This document shows, piece after piece, positions 8,928 to 18,331 of a stretch of DNA of 41,245 nucleotides. The stretch spans positions 1 to 41,245 of the forward strand of contig CALUQG010000017.1 in the NCBI GenBank assembly GCA_944322855.1, written 5' to 3'. The position numbers and the translations under genes were made by a program. This DNA comes from Candidatus Gastranaerophilales bacterium. GTDB lineage: Bacteria; Cyanobacteriota; Vampirovibrionia; Gastranaerophilales; Gastranaerophilaceae. Position 1 is the first letter of the stretch; every line of letters begins with the position of its first letter. Under the pieces are notes generated by a model. The model saw only the letters and a list, made by a program, of their open reading frames with translations, ran no database searches and was not told where the DNA came from.

Positions 8928-9237
8928 TCGGGATACTCTGCCGAGAAAAACAAGACTAAATGTCTTGTTTTACGAGAGGTAGCAGCTTGGTTTTGAAATT
9001 TGACAATTTAATATAAATAAATCTAAAAAAATCGAGATACTCTGCCGAGAAAAACAAGACTAAATGTCTTGTTTTACGAGAGGTAGCAGCTTGGTTCTGA
9101 AATTTGACAATTTAATATAAATAATCTAAATAAATCGGGATACTCTGCCGAGAAAAACAAGACTAAATGTCTTGTTTTACGAGAGGTAGCAGCTTGGTTT
9201 CGAAATTTGACAATTTAATATAAATAATCTAAATAAA
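8928..9237 (+). repeat. Three tandem ~103-bp hairpin units in register with tRNA-Pro
   Basis: Units start at about 8928, 9032 and 9135 (period 104, 103), and the next period falls at 9238, one base before tRNA-Pro. Each unit begins with CGGGAT or CGAGAT, like the tRNA. A hairpin follows with a perfect 10-bp stem (AAAACAAGAC with GTCTTGTTTT, loop TAAAT; 8947-8956 with 8962-8971 in unit 1) flanked by CTGCC and GGTAG. Next comes GTAGCAGCTTGGT, close to the tRNA D-arm GTAGCGCAGCTTGGT, and then a ~40-bp AT-rich spacer containing TTGACA. The copies are nearly identical; single changes sit just after CTTGGTT. I do not recognise a known RNA family. Confidence 0.85.
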
Positions 9238-9238
9238 T

Positions 9239-9312
9239 CGGGATGTAGCGCAGCTTGGTAGCGCACCGTGTTCGGGTCGCGGGGGTCGCAAGTTCGAATC
9301 TTGTCATCCCGA
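9239..9312 (+). tRNA. tRNA-Pro (anticodon CGG)
   Basis: A full 74-nt cloverleaf can be folded: acceptor CGGGATG with CATCCCG (7 of 7 paired), D stem GCGC/GCGC, anticodon stem CCGTG/CGCGG with one G-T pair, loop TTCGGGT with anticodon CGG, T stem GCAAG/CTTGT with loop TTCGAAT, and discriminator A. The CCA end is not encoded. A T-run follows immediately and may terminate transcription. It is preceded in register by three tRNA-like hairpin units, and its last nine bases begin a 73-bp segment that is repeated downstream. Confidence 0.95.
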
Positions 9313-9517
9313 TTTTTTGTGTTTTTACCGGCTGGATGGACAAGATTTCATCTTGCCACAACTCGCAAAAGATTACGCTTACGCTATCTTTTTGCGGTTC
9401 TGATTAGCTATTCGTATCGCTCATTCTTCGCTTACGATAGCCTATCATCCCGATTTTTTGTGTTTTTACCGGCTGGATGGACAAGATTTCATCTTGCCAC
9501 AACTCGCAAAAGATTAC
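9304..9517 (+). repeat. 73-bp direct repeat beginning in the tRNA-Pro 3' end
   Basis: The sequence from 9304 to 9376 recurs unchanged at 9445-9517, an offset of 141 bp. Each copy starts with TCATCCCGA, the tail of tRNA-Pro, and continues through a T-run and the segment ending CAAAAGATTAC. The 68 bp in between contain a terminator-like hairpin (about 9364-9395, CGCAAAAGAT with ATCTTTTTGCG). Only the tRNA tail is duplicated, so this could be an insertion scar or a tandem duplication with later loss. No integrase is nearby. Confidence 0.8.
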
Positions 9518-9544
9518 CAAATATATTAGATAGAAAAATTCAGC

Positions 9545-9573
9545 TTGATAACTAAAAAAAATATTGCTATAAT
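9545..9573 (+). promoter_or_regulatory. Sigma-70-type promoter of the Lys/Gln-rich exported protein
   Basis: TTGATA (9545-9550), a 17-bp spacer and TATAAT (9568-9573), preceded by TGC as an extended -10. Transcription would start near 9580, with a GGAGGG ribosome site at 9587-9592 before the ATG at 9598. Confidence 0.8.
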
Positions 9574-9597
9574 CTTTATCTAAAATGGAGGGTTATT

Positions 9598-9945
9598 ATG
9601 AAAAAATTAGCAACTATTCTTCTCGCAGCAGCTTTTGTCTTTAGTACAGGTGCTTCTTTTGCTGCATCAAACTTCTTGCAGGATTACCAAAATAAAAGAG
9701 ATGCTGCAATTAAAAGACAAGATGCAAAGTTAAATGAATATCAGAAAAAACAGGAAGAAGCTCAAAAGAAAAGAGAAGCTGATAAAAAAGCATGGCAGAA
9801 AAAACAAGAAGAATATAAAAAACAACAACAAGCTAAACAAGAAGCTTACAAAAAGAAACAGGAAGCTCAGAAAAAAGCTTACCAGAAAAAACAACAGCAA
9901 AGAAAAGATGCTATCAAAAATTTAAAAGATTCTTTTAAATACTAA
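9598..9945 (+). CDS. Exported Lys/Gln-rich coiled-coil protein (115 aa)
   Basis: The first 23 residues form a clean Sec signal peptide (KK, then LATILLAAAFVFSTGASFAA). The mature part is almost wholly lysine, glutamine, glutamate and alanine in repeating YQKKQEEAQKKREADKK-like blocks, and should form a long, very basic helix or coiled coil in the periplasm. I do not recognise a family. Expression is well supported by a strong extended -10 promoter, a GGAGGG ribosome site and a terminator hairpin straight after the stop. A second exported protein, Skp/OmpH-like, follows, so both may act in the envelope. A 63-aa frame within it on the same strand is a low-complexity shadow. Confidence 0.8.
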   Translation: MKKLATILLAAAFVFSTGASFAASNFLQDYQNKRDAAIKRQDAKLNEYQKKQEEAQKKREADKKAWQKKQEEYKKQQQAKQEAYKKKQEAQKKAYQKKQQQRKDAIKNLKDSFKY

Positions 9946-9950
9946 AAAAA

Positions 9951-9983
9951 GAGGCGGATAAAATATATATCCGCTTCTTTTTT
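9951..9983 (+). terminator. Rho-independent terminator
   Basis: Arms GAGGCGGATA (9951-9960) and TATCCGCTTC (9968-9977) with a 7-nt loop, followed by a T-run, just after the stop of the Lys/Gln-rich protein gene. Confidence 0.85.
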
Positions 9984-9984
9984 A

Positions 9985-10013
9985 TTTACTAATTAAAAAA
10001 AATATGCTAATCT
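9985..10013 (+). promoter_or_regulatory. Probable promoter of the OmpH/Skp-like gene
   Basis: TTTACT (9985-9990), a 17-bp spacer and TAATCT (10008-10013) with TGC directly before the -10. It is weaker than the preceding promoter but has the same extended -10 form and lies just after the terminator. Confidence 0.5.
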
Positions 10014-10056
10014 TATTGAAAATAGAAACAGATGAAGATAGAAAAGAGAGAACTTG

Positions 10057-10497
10057 ATGAAAAAATTATTCACACTTATTGCATTGCTTGCATTGGCTTC
10101 ACCGGTATTTGCTGCCGACAAATATGCTTCTGTTGACCTTGACAAAGTGTTAAAAGGCTACAAAAAGACTGCAGTAATTAATAAAACATTCCAACAGCGT
10201 GAAGCTGACATCAGAGTATTTATTGTTGATGCGCAAAAAAGTGTCGTAGCTGCAACAACTGACGCAGAAAGAAAAAAGCTTGAAGACAAATATGCAAAAG
10301 AATTGAAAGCAAAGATGGATAAACTCCAGAATGACAAAATTGCTGCTTTGAAAACTCTTGAAAAAGATGTAAAAAAAGCAATTGACACAGAAGGAAAAAA
10401 AGGAGTTTATGCTTTGATTTTAACAAGCAACAATACTCTTTACGGTGCAGTTGATATCTCTGACAGCATCATAAAAACATTAAACGCTTCTAACTAA
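10057..10497 (+). CDS. OmpH/Skp family periplasmic protein
   Basis: This is a 146-aa exported protein with a signal peptide (residues 1-20, cleavage after VFAA). It is followed by a short beta start (KYASVDLDKVLKGY), a long charged helical region (about 45-110), and a returning strand segment (GVYALILTSNNTLYGAVDISDSII). This is the layout of Skp/OmpH periplasmic chaperones, which hold outer-membrane proteins in transit. The ATG at 10057 is preferred to the TTG three bases earlier; AGAGAG at 10045-10050 serves as ribosome site. Mature length fits Skp. It would fit a cell that makes beta-barrel or autotransporter proteins such as the adhesin-like gene at the window's end. A direct chaperone role is inferred. 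Confidence 0.75.
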   Translation: MKKLFTLIALLALASPVFAADKYASVDLDKVLKGYKKTAVINKTFQQREADIRVFIVDAQKSVVAATTDAERKKLEDKYAKELKAKMDKLQNDKIAALKTLEKDVKKAIDTEGKKGVYALILTSNNTLYGAVDISDSIIKTLNASN

Positions 10498-10514
10498 TGG
10501 TCTTTTTAATATAA

Positions 10515-10543
10515 AATCCTCTGATTTTTATCAGAGGATTTTT
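10515..10543 (+). terminator. Rho-independent terminator between convergent genes
   Basis: Stem AATCCTCTGAT (10515-10525) with ATCAGAGGATT (10530-10540), a T-rich loop and trailing T residues. It lies between the Skp-like gene and the convergent PLP-enzyme gene. Confidence 0.85.
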
Positions 10544-10559
10544 ACTGTTAAATTTTTTG

Positions 10560-11780
10560 TTAAATACCTAACTCTTTTAATACACCATCGAGAGCAATTT
10601 TTACATGGGCATAATTCAGACCGCCCTGCATATAAGCCGCATAAGGAGGTCTCATTGGCCCGTCAGCTGATAGTTCGATAGTAGACCCCTCAATAAAACT
10701 GCCTCCAGCCATAATCAATTTGTCATCATATCCGGGAACTTCATCAGGGATAGGAGTCAAATAAGATTCAATAGGCGAATTATGCTGTAATGCCTTGCAA
10801 AATGCCAAAAGAGGTTCAGGTTTTCCAAATTCAATAGTTTGAATTAAATCAGTTCTCGGGGTTTCCGGTTTCGGTGTAGAGATAAAACCTATATCTTCAA
10901 AAACCTGTGAAGCAAGAATTGAGCCTTTAACAGCTTCAGAAACAATTGATGGGGCCATAAACAGACCTTGAAAAATGAGTCTTGTTTGATTAAGCATAGC
11001 GCCTCCATCCGGTCCGATGCCGGGCGCAGTCAATCTGTAAGCGGCCTGTTCCACATATTCTTGTTTTCCTGCGATATATCCGCCTGTTTCAACAATGCCG
11101 CCGCCCGGATTTTTTATTAAAGAACCGGCAACTATATCTGCACCAATTTCCAGCGGCTCTTTCTCTTCAACAAATTCACAATAACAGTTGTCGACAAAAC
11201 AAATACAATCAGAGTTTTTGGATTTAACAATGTCTATAATTTTTTTTGTGTCATCTATATTCAGTGATTTTCTTGTTGAATATCCTCTCGAGCGCTGAAT
11301 TGTAACCATATTTACGGTTTTATCAATTGCTCTTTCCAGAGCTTCATAATCTACATCCATATTATTTATAAGAGGTATCTCTTCATATAACACCCCATGC
11401 CCCATTAATGATGCTCTATAATTTCCTCTTGTCCCGATAACTTCTTCCATTGTGTCATAAGGTGTACCAACAACAGATATAAGCTTTTCACCGTATCTCA
11501 AATTTCCAAATAATGCACAAGCAATTGCATGTGTTCCTGAAACAAAATGATTGCGAACAACAGCGGATTCTGTTTTAAAAACATCAGCAAAAACATTATC
11601 AAGAGCTTCTCTCCCCATATCATCATGCCCATATCCGCTGACTGTAGCAAAATGCTCCAGCCCTATTTTGTATTTTCTGAAAGCTGAAAGAACTTTTTCT
11701 TGATTATATTCTTTAATTTTATCAACACGTCTAAAATACTGCTGAACTTTTGCTTCGGCTTGTTCAATGATTTCGTGCAT
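10560..11780 (-). CDS. Methionine gamma-lyase family PLP enzyme (COG4100, 'aluminum resistance' family)
   Basis: This 406-aa PLP-dependent enzyme belongs to the COG4100 family, often annotated as methionine gamma-lyase family or aluminum resistance protein; the true substrate is not settled. Visible features are the GYGHDDMGR segment (49-57), VRNHFVSGTHAI (75-86), VGTPYDTMEEVIG (104-116), the cofactor aspartate in CFVDNCY (194-200), and the Schiff-base lysine in GSLIKNPGGG (Lys223). The end has GPMRPPYAAYMQGGLNYAHV. Length is typical. In many bacteria the gene lies near glnA or a small GTPase; here it stands alone, separated by 100 bp from the CoA-disulfide reductase on the same strand. Confidence 0.92.
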   Translation of the reverse strand: MHEIIEQAEAKVQQYFRRVDKIKEYNQEKVLSAFRKYKIGLEHFATVSGYGHDDMGREALDNVFADVFKTESAVVRNHFVSGTHAIACALFGNLRYGEKLISVVGTPYDTMEEVIGTRGNYRASLMGHGVLYEEIPLINNMDVDYEALERAIDKTVNMVTIQRSRGYSTRKSLNIDDTKKIIDIVKSKNSDCICFVDNCYCEFVEEKEPLEIGADIVAGSLIKNPGGGIVETGGYIAGKQEYVEQAAYRLTAPGIGPDGGAMLNQTRLIFQGLFMAPSIVSEAVKGSILASQVFEDIGFISTPKPETPRTDLIQTIEFGKPEPLLAFCKALQHNSPIESYLTPIPDEVPGYDDKLIMAGGSFIEGSTIELSADGPMRPPYAAYMQGGLNYAHVKIALDGVLKELGI

Positions 11781-11880
11781 AAACCACCCTGTCTAATTTT
11801 CATACTCATGATTAATAATATGAAAAAGACATTACGGAAACAAGCAAAAAGATAATTGCATATTCACCATATTTTTACTG

Positions 11881-13524
11881 TTATACTTTGTTTAACAAAG
11901 ATTGCTTTTTAGCTTCTTGATCTTTAATCAGTTCTTTGTAAAGCTCAATTCCGCCGGCAAGACTGAATACATTATCAAAACCTTTTTGTATCAGTATTCT
12001 TGATGCAACATAACTTTGAAAACCGGTGTTGCAAAACAGCATTATTTTCCTGTCAACAGGAAGCTCTTTGTATTTTATACGCAATTCAGGTGTAAAAATA
12101 TTAACTGCGCCTTCAATTGTTTCATTCTGAAATTCTTCCTGAGATCTCACATCGACAAGAAATGAATCTTCTATATCCTCAAAATATCCGGGCTTCATAA
12201 AACCTTTCAAAATATTGTCTGCATGCATTCCAAGAATATTGACAGGGTCTTTTGCTGAAGAGTAAGGCGGTGCATAGCAAAGCTCAAGGTCAATTAAATC
12301 CCATACTTTGAGCCCGTTTCTCATTGCCACGGCAATTACATCAACTCTTTTTTCAACCCCCTCTTTGCCAGCAGCCTGAATGCCAAGTATATCTCCATTT
12401 CGGTTAAAAAGAAGTTTATACATTGTTCTTGTAGCATTCGGATAATATTTTGCGTGTGAAAAACCGTAAGTAAATGTTTTCAAGTACTGTACATTTTTTA
12501 ATTTCAATTGCTCTTCACTATTTCCGGCAGATGCTATTGTTAAATCAAAAATTTTAACTACAGCAGAACCAATTGTTTTTTTATAAACAGAGCAGTAACC
12601 TGCTATATTATCGGCAATTATTCGTCCTTGTCTGTTTGCAGGCCCTGCAAGTGGTATTAAAGTATTGTACCCTGTCACAAAATCAGTAACTTCCACACTA
12701 TCACCGCCTGCATAAATATCAGCATCTGATGTTTGCATATTTTTATTTACTCTAATGCCTCCTGTTGTACCGATTTCAAGGCCACAGCTTTTTGCTAAAC
12801 CGGTTTCGGGTTTTACGCCTATTGCAAATACTGCTATATCGTATGGGATTGCCCTTCCTGAATTTAATACAATTTGATTATCTTCAAAGTGATTTACTCC
12901 ATCAGATAGAATCAGATTTACACTATGTTTTCTAATCTCATTTTGGGCAATTGCAGCAGTTTCTTTGTCAACAGGAGGCAGTATGTGCGAAGACAATTCA
13001 ACGAGAGTTGTCTGCAGATTTGGTATTTCTGCAAAGTTTTCAGCCATTTCAATTCCGATAAAACCACCTCCAATAACTACAGCATTTCTAGCATTTGTAG
13101 ACTTTAGATGCTGTTTTATTTTTTCTGCGTCAGCAAGAGTTCTGACAGTAAAAATTTTAGGATTGTTTATTCCCGAAATATTCGGGATAAAAGGTTTTGC
13201 ACCGGGAGCAAGAATAAGCTTATCATAATTAATTTTTTCTGAGTTATTAACAACCACAAACTTTTCTTTTCTGTTAATTTCAGTAACCTCAGCTCCCATT
13301 TTTATATCTACATTTAATAAATTTTTAAATTTTTGAGGACTTGAAACATGCATTTGCTCTTCACTATCAATAACATCGGAGCAATAATACGGCAAACCAC
13401 AGTTTGCTATCGAAATCTCATTTGTTTTTTCCAGAATTAGGATTTCCGCTTTATCATCCAATCTTCTAAGTCTTGCAGCTGCACTTGCGCCGCATGCACC
13501 TCCGCCTATTATAACTACTTTCAT
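11881..13524 (-). CDS. CoA-disulfide reductase with C-terminal rhodanese domain
   Basis: The 547-aa flavoprotein reduces CoA disulfide, persulfides or polysulfides with NAD(P)H. The FAD site is IIGGGACGASAAARLRR (5-21), the redox cysteine is Cys42 in SIANCGLPYY, the NAD site is VIGGGFIGIEMAE, and the second FAD segment is DIYAGGDSVEV. The dimerisation domain follows, then a rhodanese domain from about 455 with Cys498 in LFCNTGFQS. This matches CoADR-rhodanese fusions of anaerobes that handle sulfane sulfur. The rhodanese loop lacks the usual arginine two residues after glycine (Gln instead). It is on the minus strand, divergent from the UDP-glucose dehydrogenase gene. Confidence 0.9.
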   Translation of the reverse strand: MKVVIIGGGACGASAAARLRRLDDKAEILILEKTNEISIANCGLPYYCSDVIDSEEQMHVSSPQKFKNLLNVDIKMGAEVTEINRKEKFVVVNNSEKINYDKLILAPGAKPFIPNISGINNPKIFTVRTLADAEKIKQHLKSTNARNAVVIGGGFIGIEMAENFAEIPNLQTTLVELSSHILPPVDKETAAIAQNEIRKHSVNLILSDGVNHFEDNQIVLNSGRAIPYDIAVFAIGVKPETGLAKSCGLEIGTTGGIRVNKNMQTSDADIYAGGDSVEVTDFVTGYNTLIPLAGPANRQGRIIADNIAGYCSVYKKTIGSAVVKIFDLTIASAGNSEEQLKLKNVQYLKTFTYGFSHAKYYPNATRTMYKLLFNRNGDILGIQAAGKEGVEKRVDVIAVAMRNGLKVWDLIDLELCYAPPYSSAKDPVNILGMHADNILKGFMKPGYFEDIEDSFLVDVRSQEEFQNETIEGAVNIFTPELRIKYKELPVDRKIMLFCNTGFQSYVASRILIQKGFDNVFSLAGGIELYKELIKDQEAKKQSLLNKV

Positions 13525-13557
13525 AAATAAACCTCTTCTTTTTCTTCAATAGTTTTC

Positions 13558-13586
13558 AGAATACACAACTCATTTTTAAAAAACAA
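13558..13586 (-). promoter_or_regulatory. Candidate promoter of the CoA-disulfide reductase gene
   Basis: On the minus strand, TTGTTT (13586-13581) and TATTCT (13563-13558) are 17 bp apart, 34 bp before the start codon. The AGAGG ribosome site lies between. The assignment rests on spacing and a moderate match. Confidence 0.4.
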
Positions 13587-13626
13587 CTGTTTTGTGTTAA
13601 TATTATATAAAGATTTGGAGGAATTA

Positions 13627-14928
13627 ATGAAACTTTGTGTTATCGGGACAGGATATGTCGGGCTTGTTGCAGGAACATGCCTTGCAGAAATGGGAAACAC
13701 CGTTATATGCGTAGACAAAAATGAACAGAAGCTTAAATTACTTGAGAAAGGAATAATTCCAATTTATGAACCTGGATTAGAAACTCTTATTCTTGAGAAT
13801 TTAAAGGAAAACAGGCTAAGTTTTTCAAGCAATATTGATGATGCAGTAAAAAATAGTGATGTATGCTTTATTGCTGTTGGAACACCGCCTAAAAAAGACG
13901 GCTCAGCAGATTTGTCCGCAGTTTTCGATGTTGCTGAAAGCATAGCCAAGTCAATGAACAATTACAAAGTTGTTGTAAATAAATCTACGGTTCCTATAGG
14001 AACTTGTGAAAAAATTGCTGAAATAATAAAAAAACATACCGCCTTTGAATTTGATGTTGTTTCAAACCCTGAATTCTTAAAACAAGGTGCGGCAGTACAG
14101 GACTTTCTTCATCCGGACAGAGTTATCATAGGAGCCAATTCATCAAAAGCTTTCAAAATAATGGATGAAATCTACTCTTCTTTTTTAAGGACAGGAAATC
14201 CTATCATACAAATGGATATAAAATCTGCTGAAATGACAAAATATGCATCAAATGCTTTTCTTGCATTAAAAATTTCTTATGCAAATGAAATAGCAAACAT
14301 ATGTGAATGTGTCGGTGCAAATGCAGAAATGGTGAGAAGAGGAATGTGTGCTGATAAGAGAATAGGCAAAAAATTCTTGTTCGCAGGGTTAGGATATGGT
14401 GGTTCTTGTTTTCCAAAAGATGTAAAAGCACTTATTTCAGTTGCAAAGAATAACGGATACAGTGCTGAAATATTAACTGCGACTGATAATATTAATTTAA
14501 GACAACGTTATATTTTTATAAACAAAATTCTAAAAAGATATAAAGGGAATATCAAAAACAAACACTTTGCGCTCTGGGGATTGGCATTTAAGCCAGAAAC
14601 AAATGACATGAGAGAAGCTCCTTCAATAAATATTATTGAGGAACTCACAAAATCAGGTGCAGCAATATCTGCATTTGACCCGAAAGCCATGGAAACTGCA
14701 AAAAAAATATTCGGAAATAAAATAAGTTATGCCAATTCTCCGTACGAAGCATTGAAAAATGCAGATGCACTTATTCTTGCGACTGAATGGAATGAATTTC
14801 AAAATCCAGATTTTGAAATCATCAAATCTTCTCTCAATGAACCTGTGATTTTTGACGGACGTAATCAATATAACGAAGAAATGTTAAAAGAAAAAGGTTT
14901 TGAATACCACTGTGTAGGGAAAAAATAA
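13627..14928 (+). CDS. UDP-glucose 6-dehydrogenase
   Basis: The 433-aa enzyme oxidises UDP-glucose to UDP-glucuronate with two NAD+. The Rossmann motif is [12 protein letters not shown] (5-16), KSTVPIGT is at 119-126, [10 protein letters not shown] at 147-156, and the catalytic cysteine is Cys261 in [10 protein letters not shown]. The second domain has [17 protein letters not shown]. The start at 13627 is chosen because GGAGG lies seven bases before it and the glycine-rich loop then falls at the normal place; an upstream in-frame TTG is rejected. It overlaps the next gene by one base (TAATG), so UDP-glucuronate passes directly to the coupled UDP-xylose synthase. Confidence 0.95.
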   Translation: MKLCVIGTGYVGLVAGTCLAEMGNTVICVDKNEQKLKLLEKGIIPIYEPGLETLILENLKENRLSFSSNIDDAVKNSDVCFIAVGTPPKKDGSADLSAVFDVAESIAKSMNNYKVVVNKSTVPIGTCEKIAEIIKKHTAFEFDVVSNPEFLKQGAAVQDFLHPDRVIIGANSSKAFKIMDEIYSSFLRTGNPIIQMDIKSAEMTKYASNAFLALKISYANEIANICECVGANAEMVRRGMCADKRIGKKFLFAGLGYGGSCFPKDVKALISVAKNNGYSAEILTATDNINLRQRYIFINKILKRYKGNIKNKHFALWGLAFKPETNDMREAPSINIIEELTKSGAAISAFDPKAMETAKKIFGNKISYANSPYEALKNADALILATEWNEFQNPDFEIIKSSLNEPVIFDGRNQYNEEMLKEKGFEYHCVGKK

Positions 14929-15863
14929 TGAAAAAAATATTAGTTACAGGCGGAGCCGGTTTTATTGGCAGTCATTTGTGTAAAAAATTGATAGAAAATG
15001 GTGATAATGTTATCTGTCTGGACAATTTTTTTACAGGCAGGCATGAAAATATCGAAAAACTCAAGAAAAAAGAAACTTTTCAGCTTCTTGAACACGATAT
15101 TATAGAGCCTGTTGATATTGAATGTGATGAAATATACAACCTAGCCTGCCCCGCCAGTCCAGTTCATTATCAATATGATGCGATAAAAACATTAAAGACA
15201 TCTGTTCTTGGAATATTAAACATGCTTGAGCTTGCAAAAAAATATAATGCAAAAATCTTGCAAGCATCCACTTCCGAAGTTTATGGCAGCCCTCTTGAAC
15301 ACCCACAAAAAGAAACTTATTGGGGAAATGTAAATCCAATAGGAATAAGAAGCTGCTATGATGAAGGCAAACGAGCAGCTGAAACTTTGATGACTGATTA
15401 TAACAGGCAGTATGGAGTTAAAACCAGAATTATTCGTATATTCAATACTTACGGTCCCAATATGGATCCAAAAGACGGGCGTGTTGTTTCCAATTGTATT
15501 ACACAGGCACTGAAGGGTGAAAATATTACAATATACGGGGATGGTACTCAAACAAGAAGTTTTTGTTATGTGGATGATCTTGTGGATGGAATAATAAAAA
15601 TGATGAACAACAAACAAGATTTTACAGGGCCTGTAAATCTTGGAAATCCATCAGAACGTACTGTTCTTGATCTTGCTGAAAAAATACTTGAATTAACGGG
15701 TTCAAATTCAAAATTAGAATTTTTGCCTCTACCTGGTGATGATCCGGTGAAAAGAAAACCGGATATTTCTGTTGCCCAAAGAGAACTTGGCTGGAAGCCA
15801 AAAACAGATATTATTGAAGGTTTGAAGAAAACAATAGACTACTTTTCTAATATAATGCAATAA
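14928..15863 (+). CDS. UDP-glucuronate decarboxylase (UDP-xylose synthase)
   Basis: This is a 311-aa extended short-chain dehydrogenase that converts UDP-glucuronate to UDP-xylose. The NAD site is [11 protein letters not shown] (7-17), followed by [12 protein letters not shown] (71-82), which is characteristic of UXS enzymes. STSEVYGSP is at 114-122 and the catalytic pair is Tyr144/Lys148 in SCYDEGKRA. The C-terminal part carries VNLGNPSE and GWKPKT. Length matches bacterial UXS. Its ATG overlaps the stop of the UDP-glucose dehydrogenase gene, making a two-gene UDP-xylose pathway for an envelope or capsule glycan. No xylosyltransferase is obvious next to it. Confidence 0.93.
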   Translation: MKKILVTGGAGFIGSHLCKKLIENGDNVICLDNFFTGRHENIEKLKKKETFQLLEHDIIEPVDIECDEIYNLACPASPVHYQYDAIKTLKTSVLGILNMLELAKKYNAKILQASTSEVYGSPLEHPQKETYWGNVNPIGIRSCYDEGKRAAETLMTDYNRQYGVKTRIIRIFNTYGPNMDPKDGRVVSNCITQALKGENITIYGDGTQTRSFCYVDDLVDGIIKMMNNKQDFTGPVNLGNPSERTVLDLAEKILELTGSNSKLEFLPLPGDDPVKRKPDISVAQRELGWKPKTDIIEGLKKTIDYFSNIMQ

Positions 15864-15913
15864 CATTACACAAGCATATACTACATTCTAAAAGTTTTTT
15901 TAAACAAAAAAAA

Positions 15914-15986
15914 TGCGTCTGATGCGATTCGAACGCATGACCTATCCCTTAAAAGGGGAGTGCTCTACCTGCTGAGCTACAGACGC
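15914..15986 (-). tRNA. tRNA-Lys (anticodon TTT)
   Basis: Read on the minus strand, the 73-nt cloverleaf has acceptor GCGTCTG with CAGACGC, D stem GCTC/GAGC, loop CTTTTAA with anticodon TTT, T stem ATGCG/CGCAT with loop TTCGAAT, and discriminator A. The outermost anticodon-stem pair is a C-T mismatch. CCA is not encoded. A poly-T stretch lies downstream. Confidence 0.95.
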
Positions 15987-16098
15987 ATTTTTTATTTAAT
16001 TTTCATTATGTTTCGGTTTGCTTATTTAATGTATCAAGAACATATTTTTGAGTCAACATATTTTTTTTGAAAATTTTCAATTACCCTGCTATACATAT

Positions 16099-17385
<1,287 letters not shown>

Positions 17386-17611
17386 TCATCCCCTTAAATT
17401 TCTACTACAAAATTATAAAACAAACCAAAATTTCATGCAGAGTATATACTTTACAAAAAAAATTAAAATCGTAATATTGTTGAATTTTAGAGCTATTACA
17501 TATTATAATATTAAGTTTTGTAACACAAAGTATATACCAAAATGGCAATTTTTATATACTATTTTACTTTATATATATACAAGAAGTAAATAAGAAAAAG
17601 AGGATTAAGAG

Positions 17612-18007
17612 ATGGGCTTTGTAATTTCACAATTAACAACTTTAATGACACAGGATGTAAAATCCAATTGCGAATATAGATTGCAATTGATATCAAATGA
17701 ATTAATGAACCTTGCAAGACAATCACAGCAGGTTATAGAAACACAAAATGCAATGTGTCAGGCATATATGGCTGATCATCAGGATGAAGAAGGCCAGGTA
17801 ACTGACGAAGCAATTGAATTTGTTAACAGTGCGGCTTTCAATTCTAAATATGAAGCGCAATTGAGAGCAATTCAAACAAAAGAGCAGTCACTAGAAGTTC
17901 AGAAAAGACAAATAGAAACTCAGCAGCAAACTTATTCAACTCAGCAGGAAAGCTGGGAAAAATGTATCGACAAAAACGTTACAAACACTTTCAAATACGG
18001 ACAATAA
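17612..18007 (+). CDS. Hypothetical coiled-coil protein (131 aa)
   Basis: I do not recognise a family. The protein is soluble and rich in glutamine and glutamate. It has helical stretches at about residues 15-55 (LQLISNELMNLARQSQQ) and 80-115 (RAIQTKEQSLEVQKRQIE) and no signal peptide. An AGAGGA ribosome site lies about ten bases before the ATG, which supports translation. Two cysteines (near the start and near the end) could be structural. The next small gene follows in the same direction after 98 bp, so they may share a transcript. Confidence 0.65.
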   Translation: MGFVISQLTTLMTQDVKSNCEYRLQLISNELMNLARQSQQVIETQNAMCQAYMADHQDEEGQVTDEAIEFVNSAAFNSKYEAQLRAIQTKEQSLEVQKRQIETQQQTYSTQQESWEKCIDKNVTNTFKYGQ

Positions 18008-18105
18008 GAAAATAAATAATAAATAAAACATAATACCTATAACTAAGTTTATTAAAATACAAAAATTTATCAGGCACTACTAGACTAAGAGAGAGAAAAA
18101 ATACC

Positions 18106-18300
18106 ATGACATTCACCGTTTCAAACAATCCATTTGCAAATTATACATTATCTATAGCAGCACAATATCAAGATACCAAAGAAGGCATCGAACTGGCTCA
18201 GAAAAAGCCCGGAAGAAAAATTCATCATTCTATGGAATCAATGCTCAAAGAGTGTGTTTTTCTCGGAGCAACAAGATTTGGTACAAATTTCATAGCTTGA
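18106..18300 (+). CDS. Hypothetical small protein (64 aa)
   Basis: I do not recognise a family. It has an AGAGAGAGAAAA purine tract before the ATG. The sequence begins MTFTVSNNPFANYTL and contains a basic middle (QKKPGRKIHH); it has no membrane segment. The NPFA-Y start resembles the NPFAKYNY segment of the small protein at 21253-21522, which may mark a shared short motif. It lies between the coiled-coil protein and the large membrane protein gene. Confidence 0.5.
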   Translation: MTFTVSNNPFANYTLSIAAQYQDTKEGIELAQKKPGRKIHHSMESMLKECVFLGATRFGTNFIA

Positions 18301-18331
18301 AATTAGCAAAATTTATATTTATAATTCAGAA

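Noticed and set aside
9000-9035. Promoter in each hairpin-unit spacer
   Set aside because: TTGACA is perfect, but no acceptable -10 stands 16-18 bp away; only weak TAAATA or TCTAAA words are found.
8928-9237. CRISPR array
   Set aside because: Period is ~103 bp, the whole unit is repeated with no unique spacers, and there are no cas genes nearby.
9268-9555. Protein-coding frame over tRNA-Pro and the 73-bp repeat
   Set aside because: It begins inside the tRNA and its repeated peptide follows only from the DNA duplication; no ribosome site.
9734-9925. Second gene in the Lys/Gln-rich region
   Set aside because: A lysine/asparagine low-complexity shadow in another frame of the exported protein gene.
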